64,000 bases of DNA. Source: Haliclona indistincta (Eukaryota; Porifera; Demospongiae; Haplosclerida; Chalinidae). Below are positions 32,101 to 42,600 of the stretch, piece after piece (positions within the stretch are counted from its first letter, which is position 1; each line of letters begins with the position of its first letter). The DNA is taken from the NCBI GenBank assembly GCA_964017065.1, contig OZ024785.1, forward strand, positions 4,068,588 through 4,132,587. The letters are read 5' to 3'. Made by a program: the position numbers and the translations under genes. A model generated the notes under the pieces. It saw only the letters and a list, made by a program, of their open reading frames with translations. It made no database searches and had not been told where the DNA came from.

Positions 32101-35100
32101 CAGCAGCCTCATACAAACCACACTCTCGTGAGCTCAAGGCTTTCATTCCAAATTTGTAGAGCTTGCTATAAATGCTCTTACTGTCTTGGATTTCTCTCCA
32201 AATGTCTTGCATATTGCTTCTTTCTGCTTTAGTGACATAGCCACTAACGTAATGAGCTAATGCAAGAGAAGACTCTGACACAAACTGTATGTCAATGTTA
32301 GCTTTCCACAATAACAGAATCAGAGGATTATAGTCATTCACTCTAACCTCTGACTCTGTTCGTGGAAGTTCGTAGATTTTCTTACGAGTTTTAAGAGAGT
32401 CTTCTACAGAGTGCACAATACCTGTTTCACAAGCCGGACGAGGAAAGCCAAACTTACAGTAAGTTATGAACGTACTGCCGACCTTTCGTCTGCGCTTGCA
32501 ATATGCACTACACTTATGCATTTGATATCTTGTGACGAGCTCATGCAATTCAGGACTGGTTTTCTTGTCAGGTATGTGACAAGTAACCCTTTCCTGGATC
32601 CATTTCAATACAACAGCAGAGTCATCACAGCCAATAACAGGTGCGTCTTTTATCCACAACAGGACGTGGTAATGAGGTGCACCTCTGGCTTGATACTCCT
32701 TCTTCCAGTAGAAGTGCTCTACTTCACCCAATATCTGACCTTTACATATGACAGTGCGAAAGAAGGCATGAAATTTCTCAGAAAATTTTCGAGAAACCGA
32801 TATAGGATCTTCTGTGCAAAGTCTTCCTATATCGTAACTAGGAGGGACATTGTTTACCTTCCTGAGGTAACGAGCCATGTCACTCCACTCATATTCAGCA
32901 CAACTGAATGTGAGAAACAATGTTGGTGATCCCCAGTTACGCACCATGCACTTGAGATCACTCTTACGCTGCCACCAGTACTGTTTGCTACCGCGTACTG
33001 ACTGAAGCATTGTGAAGAGGCTTGCTTCTAACCGTTCATCAGAGGTTTCAACCTTAGCTAGTAGCTGTTTAACAGACATAGCAACTCCTCGTGAGGAATG
33101 AAGGACATTGTAGACGCCGTTACCTACTTCACGTAGGGTTTTTTGATTCAGCAGATAAAAAACATATGAAGCATCTTTGCGAAATCGCGAGTCTTTGTTA
33201 TGCAAACGTTGTTTGACAAACTCGCTAAAGCTCAAAGTGATTTCTTTGTTGCGAGGATGATTCTCACCAAATTGCCCGTTTGGGTAGAGTACAGGAAAGC
33301 ACATAACATCCAAGTCTTTCAATCTACTGTGAATAGGTGCTTCTGTAACATTAACCAACTTGTATTGGTCTATGTCAGAAACAGTTGGAATCTGGTTATC
33401 TAAATACCTAATAGTATAGGACTGATAACCAGCTATATCGTCAGCAGTAGCCTTATCTAGCATCTTAGTGGTTGCATTGTTAGCCACTTCGATTACTTTT
33501 TGTGTAGTTTCATCGAGGCTGTCTGCTTCTACTGACTTATAAAGTTTGTGAATCTCTTTCAGCTTTCTTATAGCTGCTTTCACACGTTCTATATTGACCA
33601 GTGAACGCCAGACAACATTAGCTTTTGTGGGTTTACCATTCACTAGTATGTACAATTCCGGTGATGCAACACCAGACTTTGCCGATCCTTCAACATTGGA
33701 CAGCGTTTCACACGTTTTATTGAATGGTAAAGGCAGAAAAAATACACTACCCTTGCAAGCTTTCAATGAGTTGTACACAGGCACTTTGCAGGTGTATGTG
33801 CCTAATCTAACTACTGTCTGAAAGCATTTAGCAAGCTGAATGAACTGTTTGCTAAGGGCATCGAGTTTATCAAGCTCAGATGGAATGGGTATGGTTTCCA
33901 AACCATTTAAAACACATCGTGGTGGCAATACATTGGCTTTGATTTTGGGTTTACAGTAGCTACACATATAGAGAGTTTCATCCTCGCCTGGAGGAGTGTG
34001 CTTCAGTATATAGTCTATGAGCTCTGACCCAATGTCCGAATCAAAATGCTTTGAGAAGTTGACTTTTGTGACAGATTTTCTCTGAAATAAGCATTGACAG
34101 CTACAACACACATTTTCAGCATCGTCATTCCACTCTTTCTCAACTTGAGATATGACCAGAGCATGCTGTAACTGCAAGGTGGTTTCTAAGTTCAGCACTC
34201 TAAAAAACGAGTTGTTTATTGAGGAGCCTTCCTCGCCAACAAAATCATTAGTTGTTAGCAACTCGTCAAAGCTCTTCCCAGTTGCAGAAAGTAAACGCTT
34301 GAAATTACCTTCGCCTAGGGCACGATCAATGCCAGCAAGGGATTCGTGACTTGCTTTTGCACTATATACTCGACGCATAAACGTTCTCAGTACTTTATGA
34401 TGTGCTGAAGCTGCTCGTATGATACGAAGCTCACTATTACACATACTACCAGTTTGATGACATGCCAAAGAATGACCCATCATTTGGCGTTCATTTGGGC
34501 AGTCATCGCATGATTGTAATACTTGTCGTAATTCATGCATTGGAAGAGTAAAGGCATTCTTTAGTCTAACAATTGCATTGACTTCATCATCAGTGATTGG
34601 CTTACAATCACTGGTACACGGCATTTCATCACGAGGCTGGCTGGAAGGATCAATACGATCAGGCACATCTGAATCATCATCATCCTTTACATACGATGCT
34701 TCATAGAAGTATGGATCACATGATCTTTTGCGATGAATGCCTTCACCAAAGTCATCTCTGCTTTTGATACTTTTTGCATTGATACTTTTAGCAGATTTAA
34801 TCAAATCAGCAGCATATTCCTTGCGCTTCTTTAAGGCTTCATGAACCAGCCTACGAGCTGCTATTCTACATGCAACACGATAAGAGATTCTAGCCAATCG
34901 CTTTGCTATAGGCTGCTCTTTAAAAGCTTTCATAACCTCGGTTCTTGCTTTACGATTTGCTAGCAATTCTCCTATCAGTTCATTGATGTACATTTCCTTT
35001 ACACTAGATTTTGGAGGAGACAAATAGTATTTGTTTTTCCTAGTGTGCGAGATGACTTCTTTGTGTTTAGCATAGTACGCCATACATGCTTGTGTCTTAA

Positions 35101-35752
35101 CCTTCGTGTTTTTGAGATACCAAACACGTGATGACACTTTCTTTTGATGCGAACTACTTTGGTACTTTGCCCTACGCTGTGCTTTGATTTTATCGGATTT
35201 ACTGTGGTACCTGTACAAAGCAGCAACTTTCTTAGCAGTTGAATCTTTCAAATAAGTCCACTTTGATGCCAATTTCTTACGTGCAGGGTTTTTGTCATAA
35301 CTATTCCTTGCCGCAATCTTAGACACCAGCTTTTTGGGCTCTGGGTTTTTGTCATAGGCTTGCTTCGACCCCAGTTTTTTGGGCTCTGGGTTTTTGTCAT
35401 AAGCCTTCTTTGCCGCAATCTTAGACACCAGTTTTTTGGGCTCTGGGTTTTTGTCATAGGCTTGCTTCGACACCAGTTTTTTGGGCTCTGGGTTTTTGTC
35501 ATAGGCTTGCTTTGACGCCAGTTTTTTGGGCTCTGGGTTTTTGTCATAAGCTTTCTTTGCTGCAATTTTTGACACCAATTTCTTAAGCTGGGGGTTTTTG
35601 TCATACGCCTTCTTCGAAGCAATTTTAGATGCTGTTTTCTTATACTCAGAATTGGTATCATATGCTTCCATTCTCTCAGCTAGTATTTTATCTCTATTCT
35701 CTCCATAACGCTGTTGATTATATGTGTGTTTTCTACGTGTTTTACTAGGCAT
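29108..35752 (-). CDS. Helitron Rep-helicase with C-terminal OTU protease domain
   Basis: About 2214 residues from the ATG at 35750-35752 (MPSKTRRKHTYN), chosen because the other copy starts at the same place; the frame is open further upstream. Order of parts: Lys-rich N-terminus with seven YDKNP repeats; Cys motifs (CCSCQCLF, MCSYCKPKI); Helitron N-terminal domain (DLDVMCFPVLYPNGQFG); Rep part with TLFLTFSCAEYEW, the HUH-type APHYHVLLWI and the two-tyrosine motif YVSGYVTKAE; a Pif1-type helicase with Walker A GVAGTGKSFLIET, Walker B LFIVDEISMVSS, GDLLQLEPVGG and late motifs AVTIHKSQGLSLD and YVALSRVRSL; then an OTU domain with VGDGNCMFRSFSY and terminal LPGHYDVVLR. These supply the D/C and H of an OTU cysteine protease. 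No internal stop: this copy could encode working rolling-circle transposase. The role of the OTU part is unknown; deubiquitination is family-based inference. Confidence 0.93.
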   Translation of the reverse strand: MPSKTRRKHTYNQQRYGENRDKILAERMEAYDTNSEYKKTASKIASKKAYDKNPQLKKLVSKIAAKKAYDKNPEPKKLASKQAYDKNPEPKKLVSKQAYDKNPEPKKLVSKIAAKKAYDKNPEPKKLGSKQAYDKNPEPKKLVSKIAARNSYDKNPARKKLASKWTYLKDSTAKKVAALYRYHSKSDKIKAQRRAKYQSSSHQKKVSSRVWYLKNTKVKTQACMAYYAKHKEVISHTRKNKYYLSPPKSSVKEMYINELIGELLANRKARTEVMKAFKEQPIAKRLARISYRVACRIAARRLVHEALKKRKEYAADLIKSAKSINAKSIKSRDDFGEGIHRKRSCDPYFYEASYVKDDDDSDVPDRIDPSSQPRDEMPCTSDCKPITDDEVNAIVRLKNAFTLPMHELRQVLQSCDDCPNERQMMGHSLACHQTGSMCNSELRIIRAASAHHKVLRTFMRRVYSAKASHESLAGIDRALGEGNFKRLLSATGKSFDELLTTNDFVGEEGSSINNSFFRVLNLETTLQLQHALVISQVEKEWNDDAENVCCSCQCLFQRKSVTKVNFSKHFDSDIGSELIDYILKHTPPGEDETLYMCSYCKPKIKANVLPPRCVLNGLETIPIPSELDKLDALSKQFIQLAKCFQTVVRLGTYTCKVPVYNSLKACKGSVFFLPLPFNKTCETLSNVEGSAKSGVASPELYILVNGKPTKANVVWRSLVNIERVKAAIRKLKEIHKLYKSVEADSLDETTQKVIEVANNATTKMLDKATADDIAGYQSYTIRYLDNQIPTVSDIDQYKLVNVTEAPIHSRLKDLDVMCFPVLYPNGQFGENHPRNKEITLSFSEFVKQRLHNKDSRFRKDASYVFYLLNQKTLREVGNGVYNVLHSSRGVAMSVKQLLAKVETSDERLEASLFTMLQSVRGSKQYWWQRKSDLKCMVRNWGSPTLFLTFSCAEYEWSDMARYLRKVNNVPPSYDIGRLCTEDPISVSRKFSEKFHAFFRTVICKGQILGEVEHFYWKKEYQARGAPHYHVLLWIKDAPVIGCDDSAVVLKWIQERVTCHIPDKKTSPELHELVTRYQMHKCSAYCKRRRKVGSTFITYCKFGFPRPACETGIVHSVEDSLKTRKKIYELPRTESEVRVNDYNPLILLLWKANIDIQFVSESSLALAHYVSGYVTKAERSNMQDIWREIQDSKSIYSKLYKFGMKALSSRECGLYEAADLLLGDHLTEKSEAIQFVNVSMPHKRNRRLKSHAALTELSKSDPDSEDLFESNLVDTYYPDRPDKLEDVCLYDIVANYSWYHTIVKGVKQTEFKKRGKPVLPNHKLYDLRNENQKEDYYYSLIMLFVPFRNESELLLEDETAEEAFNRHFPDTGKNRCLTHHTRLQQMLECNRSVKLINEARQSDCPEQKVDSEPQLICEAVAAMQDAVSMVTKCEDTLSLSDRTNMLNADQRRIFDKVKEHMIHVQQHETNDCSCDLPPLCMFVTGVAGTGKSFLIETIKAYVAQLWPSADCSCAITAPTGLAAFNVGGMTIHRLFQLPVQHGGRSAVHWSLPKAAHKVMKTALRNVKLFIVDEISMVSSLNLAYIHLRLNELYGGVDYFGARNMIVFGDLLQLEPVGGQPVFSAVPDTVVKYRIGCATSPNIWEETVVYDELTINERQKGDKDYATLLNGIRIGEVTSSTISTLQSRVFTCSLTEKIAELQEQGIMVVTFFPTRKQCDELNNKMLKSLPGKSFELECTDDVDETVSKLKWTKTADKQLHKLNHDCNMTGGLQSVLVLAIGARVMLRRNVDTKKGLVNGSLGTVTAITKQFVTVQFDHLTNPYQVERVKSRFVVMKNYYVRREQFPLILAYAVTIHKSQGLSLDHAIIDLSDKVFCAAMAYVALSRVRSLTGLHLLSFDPKSIIVSKRSLEEYNRLRKMYRPDLPLYTIPVQQASKRKLVGKPDTDQVHTVVVPSKKIKCSQTTTKQQTAPVSTLGTQRKRTSTAPVQTAKPAKRACNSSAPNKQLHTTASAQNDDCLITGSFDPAHTQRWPYYYYPVDLEWQKTACATLGLEHHHPPPRHRGGGANVPLTPPDHNHTKDIVGDGNCMFRSFSYVITGSQAQHMAVRQAVLDHMVAISHLLYAHQYDLFAGYSSVQQYIERTKMNQNATWGSDIEIITLSHLINTCIFTYSTQDHNWYRFSPHSVDRTLPDDITQRAMYLRYLPGHYDVVLRTLSV

Positions 35753-36432
35753 GATTACTGTACCAGAACTAACCTTTTCAAAATCAATACTGAACTTACA
35801 ACTTTCTTCAGTGACAGATCGAGACACGAGACGACGAACTCAAAAGGAAATCCAAACTTCGGTGTGTCAAAAGTAGAAATCAACAGTCGCAATCTTCTGA
35901 AATGGACGGAGTCTCACGGACAGGTAGAGCAGAGAAACACAAGAGCGGACAGCAAAAGTAGAAGCCACTCAAAGACAACATGTGCGCGCTCACGCTACAT
36001 CACGTGCGTATTTTAAATGGCGTCATACACATTGCTAGCTACAGCTCGTGATCGTGAAGTCCGCTAGAATAAAACTTTCATTTCGCTAAAAACTAAGTTC
36101 AAAAGGCACATGCCAGAAGAATTTCGTGACTATTCGTGGGTGTTTAGCCCTGCACAGTATTCGTGTTAAGGCGCTAGACGAGTTGAAGAAAGAAAGAAGA
36201 AGAAAGAAGAAAGAAGAAAACGAAGATGACAAAACTCGATTTTCACCGCTTTCAGGTTCGTCACTTTTAGCGATACGTTCGAGCATGCTGTGCTGCTGTA
36301 GAGTTGGGGCAACGCTAGAGAGCAGATATAATTCTCTTTAGCCACGTACAATTCACCAACAGGCGAAATATCAGTGTTTGAACGCTAATACATGCATGTA
36401 GCCGCCATTTTGTTTTCTTGACCATCCCTACA

Positions 36433-36458
36433 TAGGGAGACACTACCGTGTCTCCCTA
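36433..36458 (-). other. Helitron 5' terminal hairpin
   Basis: A 10-bp perfect stem with 6-base loop; in Helitron sense TAGGGAGACA / loop CGGTAG / TGTCTCCCTA. The copy at 3428-3453 has GGCA paired with TGCC instead (compensating change), and the one at 45263-45288 has a G-T pair. Confidence 0.8.
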
Positions 36459-36497
36459 ATACAAAGAAAGAGCTTCTGTGAATAAGATATGAATAGT

Positions 36498-36978
36498 TTA
36501 TTCTGCTCTGTTCAACTGTTCCGGTAACAATGGAGTGACTTTAGTTGAGGAGGCGGCAGATGAAGTGGAATGAGCTGTGTGTTGGTTTGTCTGCTGATCA
36601 GTGCCGGTAAAGTAGTCTGAAAACGTGAGAGTCTCTTTGTCGAACTTGAGAGGCACTTTACCATGGTCGCCAGCAAACCTATTCTTCGTGATCTACAATA
36701 TACGCACATGCATGTAAATGCTAGCTGCAGCATATAAAGTGCTCACTTGTAAATATTTATCCTTTTGTGGTTGTGACTGTAGAATATAGACATTGTCAGC
36801 TTCTTGGGTTGCTTTAGCAGTGCCGAATATAGAAGCAGTGGAGAGCAGTTTGTCATCATTTTCCTTGCGAGGATGGATTACAACAGTGACATGAATGTTC
36901 TTGTTTGACGCAAACTTGCGGAATTCAGCAATGGCGTGATTCTGAGCACCAAAGCTGTCGTCCAGGGAATGGAGAATT
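36498..36978 (-). CDS. TWNK: Twinkle-like mitochondrial DNA helicase, last two exons
   Basis: Exon 36747-36978 reads [19 protein letters not shown], then [34 protein letters not shown], a signature of the C-terminal RecA-type core of Twinkle (phage T7 gp4-like replicative helicase of mitochondria). Exon 36498-36692 follows with [20 protein letters not shown] and a Ser/Thr-rich end, stop TAA at 36498-36500. The splice between them (GTGAGC donor; GTAG acceptor) keeps the frame. The exon start at 36978 has a CTCTAG acceptor. Walker A, primase-like and linker exons are not found to the right within 2 kb; that stretch is filled by repeats, so they lie farther away or were lost. The Helitron 5' end lies only 39 bp beyond the stop codon. 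Confidence 0.8.
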
Positions 36979-37295
36979 CTAGAGGAACAAGATATAAAAT
37001 GCATGTTACTATGAGCAATACGAAATTGTCAGTGTTAGAATAATTTATTTTTATTGTCTGTCCTTGTGATGCAATGCAAAATTTGAACACAAAATGTGGG
37101 TTAATAATTATTATACGTACAGTCAGCGAGGATACAGATTAAAATTTTAAAGTCAAAGATTATCCTGATTTATGGTAGTCAACTTGTAAAGAAGGTACAT
37201 GTATCTCATCCTAAACTATGCAATGTTTTTTCAGCACAAACATATTCATAGAACTGAATTATTTTTACAAAGAAAATTCTGGTCAGATAAGACTG

Positions 37296-37900
37296 TTATT
37301 ATGCCACGCGGTATTCGTGGCATATTTAGGGTTGGGCGGAAAACAAGATGGCGGCTACAGTTAGGCTAAACGCAATAATTCACGTATATCTTGGCTGTTG
37401 ACGACATCAGGAGTATTTTAACTACCTAGGGGCTATCCTATGAGGTAAGCGCTTACAATGAGTCTACTAATAAAGACTGTACAGCACTGCCATAGCTTCG
37501 CTGTACGGGCGTTTCAAGCTAATCTAACGTTCTGAAGCTCTTTGCACGATTTATGCGATTATAAAGAGACCTTCAGAAGCGAAAGAAACCAGGTCTAAGG
37601 TGGTAAACCAGAGTTCACGTGGTCACCCGTTTGTTCATCTTCTTCTTTCCTTCTTTCTTTCTTATTCTTCAGCGAGTCTAGTGCCGTGGCTAGTGAGCTA
37701 TTCAAGACAAAAACTACACAGAAACTACACTAGTCGTTGTGAGCAGTGCACCTGATTTCTATTTAAGCCTAAAACACTAGCAGAAGCGAGTATTTCCAGA
37801 AAAACAGCGATTTTTGGTCCATAACACATCATTCTGTTTGAACTCCGTTACTAGGTTACGCCTACTCGCGCACGCCCGTGTATGTAATTATTCTAATACA
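37296..37900 (+). mobile_element. Diverged Helitron-like 5' end
   Basis: It starts with another hairpin (TATGCCACG CGGTATT CGTGGCATA), then TTAGGGTTGGGCGGAAAACAAG, ATGGCGGCTACA and an AACGCAATA block. This resembles the start of the other Helitron copies but with a different stem sequence. A CT-rich TTCTTCTTTCC...TTCTTCAGCG segment (about 37640-37675) is also shared. No coding part follows. Confidence 0.5.
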
Positions 37901-38156
37901 AGCGCACCTTAGTACAAATTGCTTAGAACGCGCGAGTGCTGCTGCCACTAGTAGTGTTCACAGCAGTCTGTACGAGCAAATATTCACTGTTACACTAGAT
38001 TTAATTGTCTGTTCAGGCTTGTAAGCTAATGTTGCATGGTGCGTGTTGCATCCAGTGCAGAGTCGATCGAGTGCAGCCTGCTACTCATAGTTCTAGCTCT
38101 TTACACTGTATTACTTAGCATAAGTGCCAACTAAAAATCATTAATAAAAAAAGAAA

Positions 38157-38432
38157 TGAAACAAGTAATAAAAACATTTTAACCAAAATGCAAGAGATTT
38201 AGGGTTGGTACATTTATCGAAAAAGTATGGAAACAAGATTTTGGATTTTAACAATAGCACTTGCAATGCTACCTCCCTAAATTAACTGCTTTCGATAGTT
38301 GTGGTTAATTTAATAGGGAGGTAGCATTGCAAGTGCTATTGTTACAATCCAAAATCTTGTTTCCATACTTTTTCGATAAATGTACCAACCCTAAATCTCT
38401 TGCATTTTGGTTAAAATGTTTTTATTACTTGT
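38157..38432. mobile_element. Near-perfect palindromic element of 276 bp
   Basis: Arms of about 125 bp are almost exact complements (ACAAGTAATAAAAACATTTT at the left, AAAATGTTTTTATTACTTGT at the right) around a centre near 38290. It is non-coding. It is likely to form a long hairpin and lies close to an assembly gap. Confidence 0.88.
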
Positions 38433-38465
38433 AACTAGTACATTCATGGAATGGCAGGGGCGAGC

Positions 38466-38695
38466 CTGAGCATTGATATAATTTAGCCTTGTTAGTGTAT
38501 AACATAAATTATAACTAGGTATACTTACAGCATGTATTTGCCTCGCACGGAAATAAAATTCATTAATAATAATAATGCATGGTACCAACCAAAAGAAAAG
38601 ACAAACAACATAAGTTACTAGATTAAATTAGATCGATAGCCACAATTATCTCTCTTGAAAACAGAGAGGGATGAAGCAGAGACAATCTGCTGCAN
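38466..38695 (-). mobile_element. 3' end of non-LTR retrotransposon, truncated by gap
   Basis: Inverted copy of the element tail at 23640-23812: the complement reads GCAGATTGTCTCTGC...CCCTCTCTGTTTTCAAG and the GTGCGAGGCAAATACATGC 3' UTR. This copy has an extra stretch of about 25 bp (GTCTTTTCTTTTGGTTGGTACC). The upstream part disappears into the run of Ns. Confidence 0.75.
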
Positions 38696-38894
38696 NNNNN
38701 NNNNNNNNNNNNNNNNNNNNNNNNNNNNNNNNNNNNNNNNNNNNNNNNNNNNNNNNNNNNNNNNNNNNNNNNNNNNNNNNNNNNNNNNNNNNNNNNNNNN
38801 NNNNNNNNNNNNNNNNNNNNNNNNNNNNNNNNNNNNNNNNNNNNNNNNNNNNNNNNNNNNNNNNNNNNNNNNNNNNNNNNNNNNNNNNNNNNNN
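38696..38894. other. Assembly gap (199 N)
   Basis: Unknown bases. The gap begins inside a retrotransposon copy, so a collapsed or unresolved repeat is the likely cause. Confidence 1.
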
Positions 38895-39104
38895 GGTAAG
38901 TGTTTTCGTAATCATTAATGTGTAAGCTATCCAGCAAGCAAGTTTTGCATCTTAACTCCCGCAGGTTCGTGAGTTCTCTAACCTAACGTTGGGGCTGGTC
39001 GCAAAAACAAGTTTTCGCACCGCACTTTTGTAGTAACGCTGACTGGGTGCCGAGATGTTGGTCAAAGGTACGTATACATTAGGACAGTTCACATATCCAT
39101 TATG

Positions 39105-39345
39105 AGCTCTTAACTACCAGCACTTACAGAGATCTCCAACTAAACGTGTTCTGCTACATGCCTCTAAAGAGCGCCATATTGTTTCATGTGTGTGTCATGT
39201 GACAAGAAACCATATAGTTCATTACATTCAGTAAGGATAGAGAATCATAATGGTACCTGCAACATGATCATAAGACACTTGGTTCCTGAGATATGAAACA
39301 AAATGTCAAAAACACATTTTTCTACTCTCTTCGTGTGTTCCACTG
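39105..39345. repeat. Repeat, inverted partner at 42464-42700
   Basis: The end CTACTCTCTTCGTGTGTTCCACTG is matched in inverted orientation at 42464-42487. Further matches are ATATGAAAC / GCTTCATATCTCAG, TGCAACATG, GTCATGTGAC and GAGCTCTTAACTACCAG / TACTGGTAGTTAAGA. The two copies lie either side of the FN3 and TM exons of the receptor at 39652-44951. They are diverged, non-coding, and their class is unknown. Confidence 0.6.
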
Positions 39346-39651
39346 TAGCTTTGTACTCAGAGATGAAATCATCAATTTAAAACTTACCTGGCCTACTCTG
39401 TAAGAGATGTGGTTTCCAGATTGATGACTGAGCAATACATTTAACAAATAAAATTCCATAAATTAGACATTTTGTTAGAGATGGAGAAAGTATTTTAAAA
39501 CATGCACAACAGAGCTGTAAGACTTCCTACGTTTTGTATTAAGCCTTGAAATATGATGTGATTATACCACAAAAGTGTGCACAGTGATCAGAATTGTACA
39601 GGTCATTGAAATGAGTTTGAAAGAAATTATAAATGCATTTTCTTATTGTAG

Positions 39652-42600
39652 ATATCACCATTCCTCCACGAGCTGTCAATGTCTCCATCAATGCAGTTGC
39701 TGAATTCACCTGTACTGCTGTTGCTAGTAACATTATCTGGAGAGCTAACGGTCAACAAATAGACAAAGGAGAGCGGGCTGAACTAAAAGAAGTGGTAGTG
39801 AATGAAATATTAAATATTCGCATGTCTACACTGAACTTGACAGCATCTTCTACCGACAATGCTACAAACATAACGTGCTTTGCTGGCAGTTTTTCTCCTA
39901 GTGTTACAACAGCTGAAAGTTATCCAGCATTATTGCTGGTGCAAGGTAGTCAAGATTTGAGCGAGTCATGTACAATTATTTTTCTTTGACAGGATCACTT
40001 GTAGCTGTCAATGACCTCGCTGTGGTCTCCTTCAACTCCACTACTGTCCTCATCTTCTGGAGTCCTCCCTTCACTCTGGAAGGGGTACCCATCCTGGGCT
40101 ACAATGTCGCCATCACCAACACCACCAGTGAAGAGAATGAGACAATTTCAGTAGAGGGGGACACTACCATGCTGTACTACTCCATTGACCACCCTGATCC
40201 TGACAACAACTTCACTGTCACTGTGGTACCTATCAATATAGTAGGACCAGGAGACAATGTGACAACATCATTTTCCTTTAGTGAGCAAAATTTTGACAGT
40301 AGTCAGAAAAATTATTCTACATCGTAGCTAAGTATGATAGTCTTTTTTACAATGTTAATAATAGCTTTCATAAAGTTTATGCAACTACTTTGAACTGTTG
40401 TTATATTTTTTTGTTTGACAGATTTTGTTGACGTCTCCACATCAGTGCTCAGTTCGACTCTTGCATCATTATTTCAAACTACTTCCACACTGCAGGATAA
40501 CTCAACTCTCATGATCTCTACTGAAACTGTCTGTGAGTTGGTGTTTGTTATTAAGGTGGCGGGTACCCTTTCGATATGAATATTAATAAGCCAAATTCTT
40601 TCGCCCTAAACTTTTCACAGAGATGGCCATGTAGCGCGAAACTTGCTGCGAAGCATGTTGACGTGCATCCCTGCTTTGCCAGCGACTTTCAGCAAAATTT
40701 ATAAAGCGCGAAGTGTACGTGATTCCCGAAACGATTCAGCAATTTTTCGCACCAGATTTCTTGATATGTAGCGGTAACAGGTCAGGACGTGTAGCGATAG
40801 CAGGTCCTTCAGTTTATTAGTTGTGTATGCTGTAAAATCATTAATAATAATAATAATAATAAACGAGAAGCTTCAAGCCAAGGACGTTAGGACCGAGCGT
40901 TTTTTCGCTATTATCTAGTCGCGAGTTATCGTCGATGAACAGAAATTTTTGTGTAGTGACCCGCGTTTTAACAGTCATAAAATACCTATAGGAGCAAATT
41001 TCAAAAAATGCCTCGTCTGGCCCTCCGCAAGTTGTTCAGCTACAAGTAGGTATACTAGTGACTAAAAACAGTTTGCTACACAGCATGAAAAATCTTGTGC
41101 AAAAATTCTGAATTTTATCTCCTCCATTGACATGTATTGTGTAGTACAGTAAGCCCCGCCCTCACTGCAGCTTATAATGATATTCACAATGTGTGGGCGA
41201 AAGGGTACCCACCACCTTCAATTGAAGTATGTTTACATGTGATTTTTTAGTATTGTAATTTGTACATAATTATTTTTGTTTCTCAGATAGCAAACATATA
41301 CTGATAGCAGTCTCCTGTATGTAGCATCCAACTTCCTGATCGTATATGTACCTATAATAATGACTCCACAATAAAGTGTGGGTGTTTCATCCTGGTTTCT
41401 TAACTTGAATGTGCAAATTGATATTTGGTCACACAATAGTGTGTTCCATAATGTAGAGATAGAAATAATTAATAATAATTGAATGTGTTGCCCTTTTGTA
41501 TCAGCTACTCACGTAAAGCCAACACCATCGGAATCATCAACTAATAATGATGCTGTACCACTTGGTAAGTTACCACATTGTATTATTTGTACTTTAACTC
41601 ACCTACTACTGTAGGACCTGGTATTATTGGAGGAATCGTTGGTGGAATCATTGGAGGAGGGATTCTGATTGTGTTACTGTTGGTTCTGACTCTATGTGCT
41701 CTCTTGTTATGTGTTAGAATTATACGGAAACAAAAAGACAGCAAGTTGACCAACATAACAAGTAAAAGCAGCACATGTGAGCTACTTTCTGCACGTAATG
41801 GTGAGTATTCTATCATTGCTATGTTACTTTAAATTGTTTGAAATTGATTATTGTACAGACAAAGGTGAAAATCCATGTGAGGTAAACAGCATACATGTAT
41901 TGTAGAATGCTTTTTTACCTCATCTAGATTCCTTGTGTTGAGAGTGAGGAAAAGGGTCCTTCAAATGAGCCAAGTTCGGTAAGTGTGTGAATTTGTACTA
42001 CACAATACACAGCAATGGCGCAGATCGTGTTCAGAATTTTCTCGTATGATTTTTGATTCAGTGTAGAGAACTGTGTTTACTGACTAGTACGTATTTTGTA
42101 GATGAACAACTTGTGAATGGATTGATACAGAGTTTTAGAAAAATTCGCTGATGGGAGGCTTTTATGATGCATTATGTGTGGGTTACTAACGCACTCTCTC
42201 TGTTTATCGACAATAACTCACGATTCAAAACAGGTAGCTTGAAAAGGCTGTGTCAATCCCTTCTTAAGTCAATGATAGATCCCTATATATCGGTGGCTAT
42301 ACATAAGATCAATATTTTGTCTTGAATTCAATTCAATGCACATTGGTGTCAGTCAACGGCAACTAACTATAGTCTGCCACAGCAGCCACTGATGTAGGGA
42401 TCTATGGTCTGTTAGCAAGTCAATCGTGTTACCATTCCATGCTAGTTCCTTGTTGGTTTACAGTGTTCCACACGAAGAGAGTAGAAAAATAGTTTTTGCA
42501 CATTTTGCTTCATATCTCAGTAACTAATGATCCTACTGACATGTTGCATGTATCAGAATGATCCTCTATCCTTACTGAACACCCTGATTTATATGGCTTC

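Larger units (their letters stand above)
27660..36458 (-). mobile_element. Autonomous-type Helitron (Rep-helicase with OTU)
   Basis: The 5' end is placed at the conserved hairpin 36433-36458, shared with copies at 45263 and 3428. It contains one long intact frame (29108-35752). The 3' end is uncertain. Similarity to the region downstream of the plus-strand copy resumes at about 27660-27960 (CCACTCT...GACTGCACCTTGTCGTTGG complement, AAACCAAGACAGTCTCG complement) but is weaker than in the coding region. A CA microsatellite lies inside. The OTU domain and terminal hairpin recall the Helentron/Helitron2 branch (family knowledge). No canonical TC...CTRR ends were found. Confidence 0.7.

Noticed and set aside
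32411..32929. Long open frame of 172 codons antisense to the Helitron gene (and its mirror at 48740-49258)
   Set aside because: It lies entirely opposite a well-supported coding region and appears in both copies only because they are nearly identical.
35753..35827. Upstream extension of the Helitron frame (MSRSVTEES...)
   Set aside because: No ATG begins it, and the sister copy starts at the equivalent of MPSKTRRK, so the later ATG was chosen.
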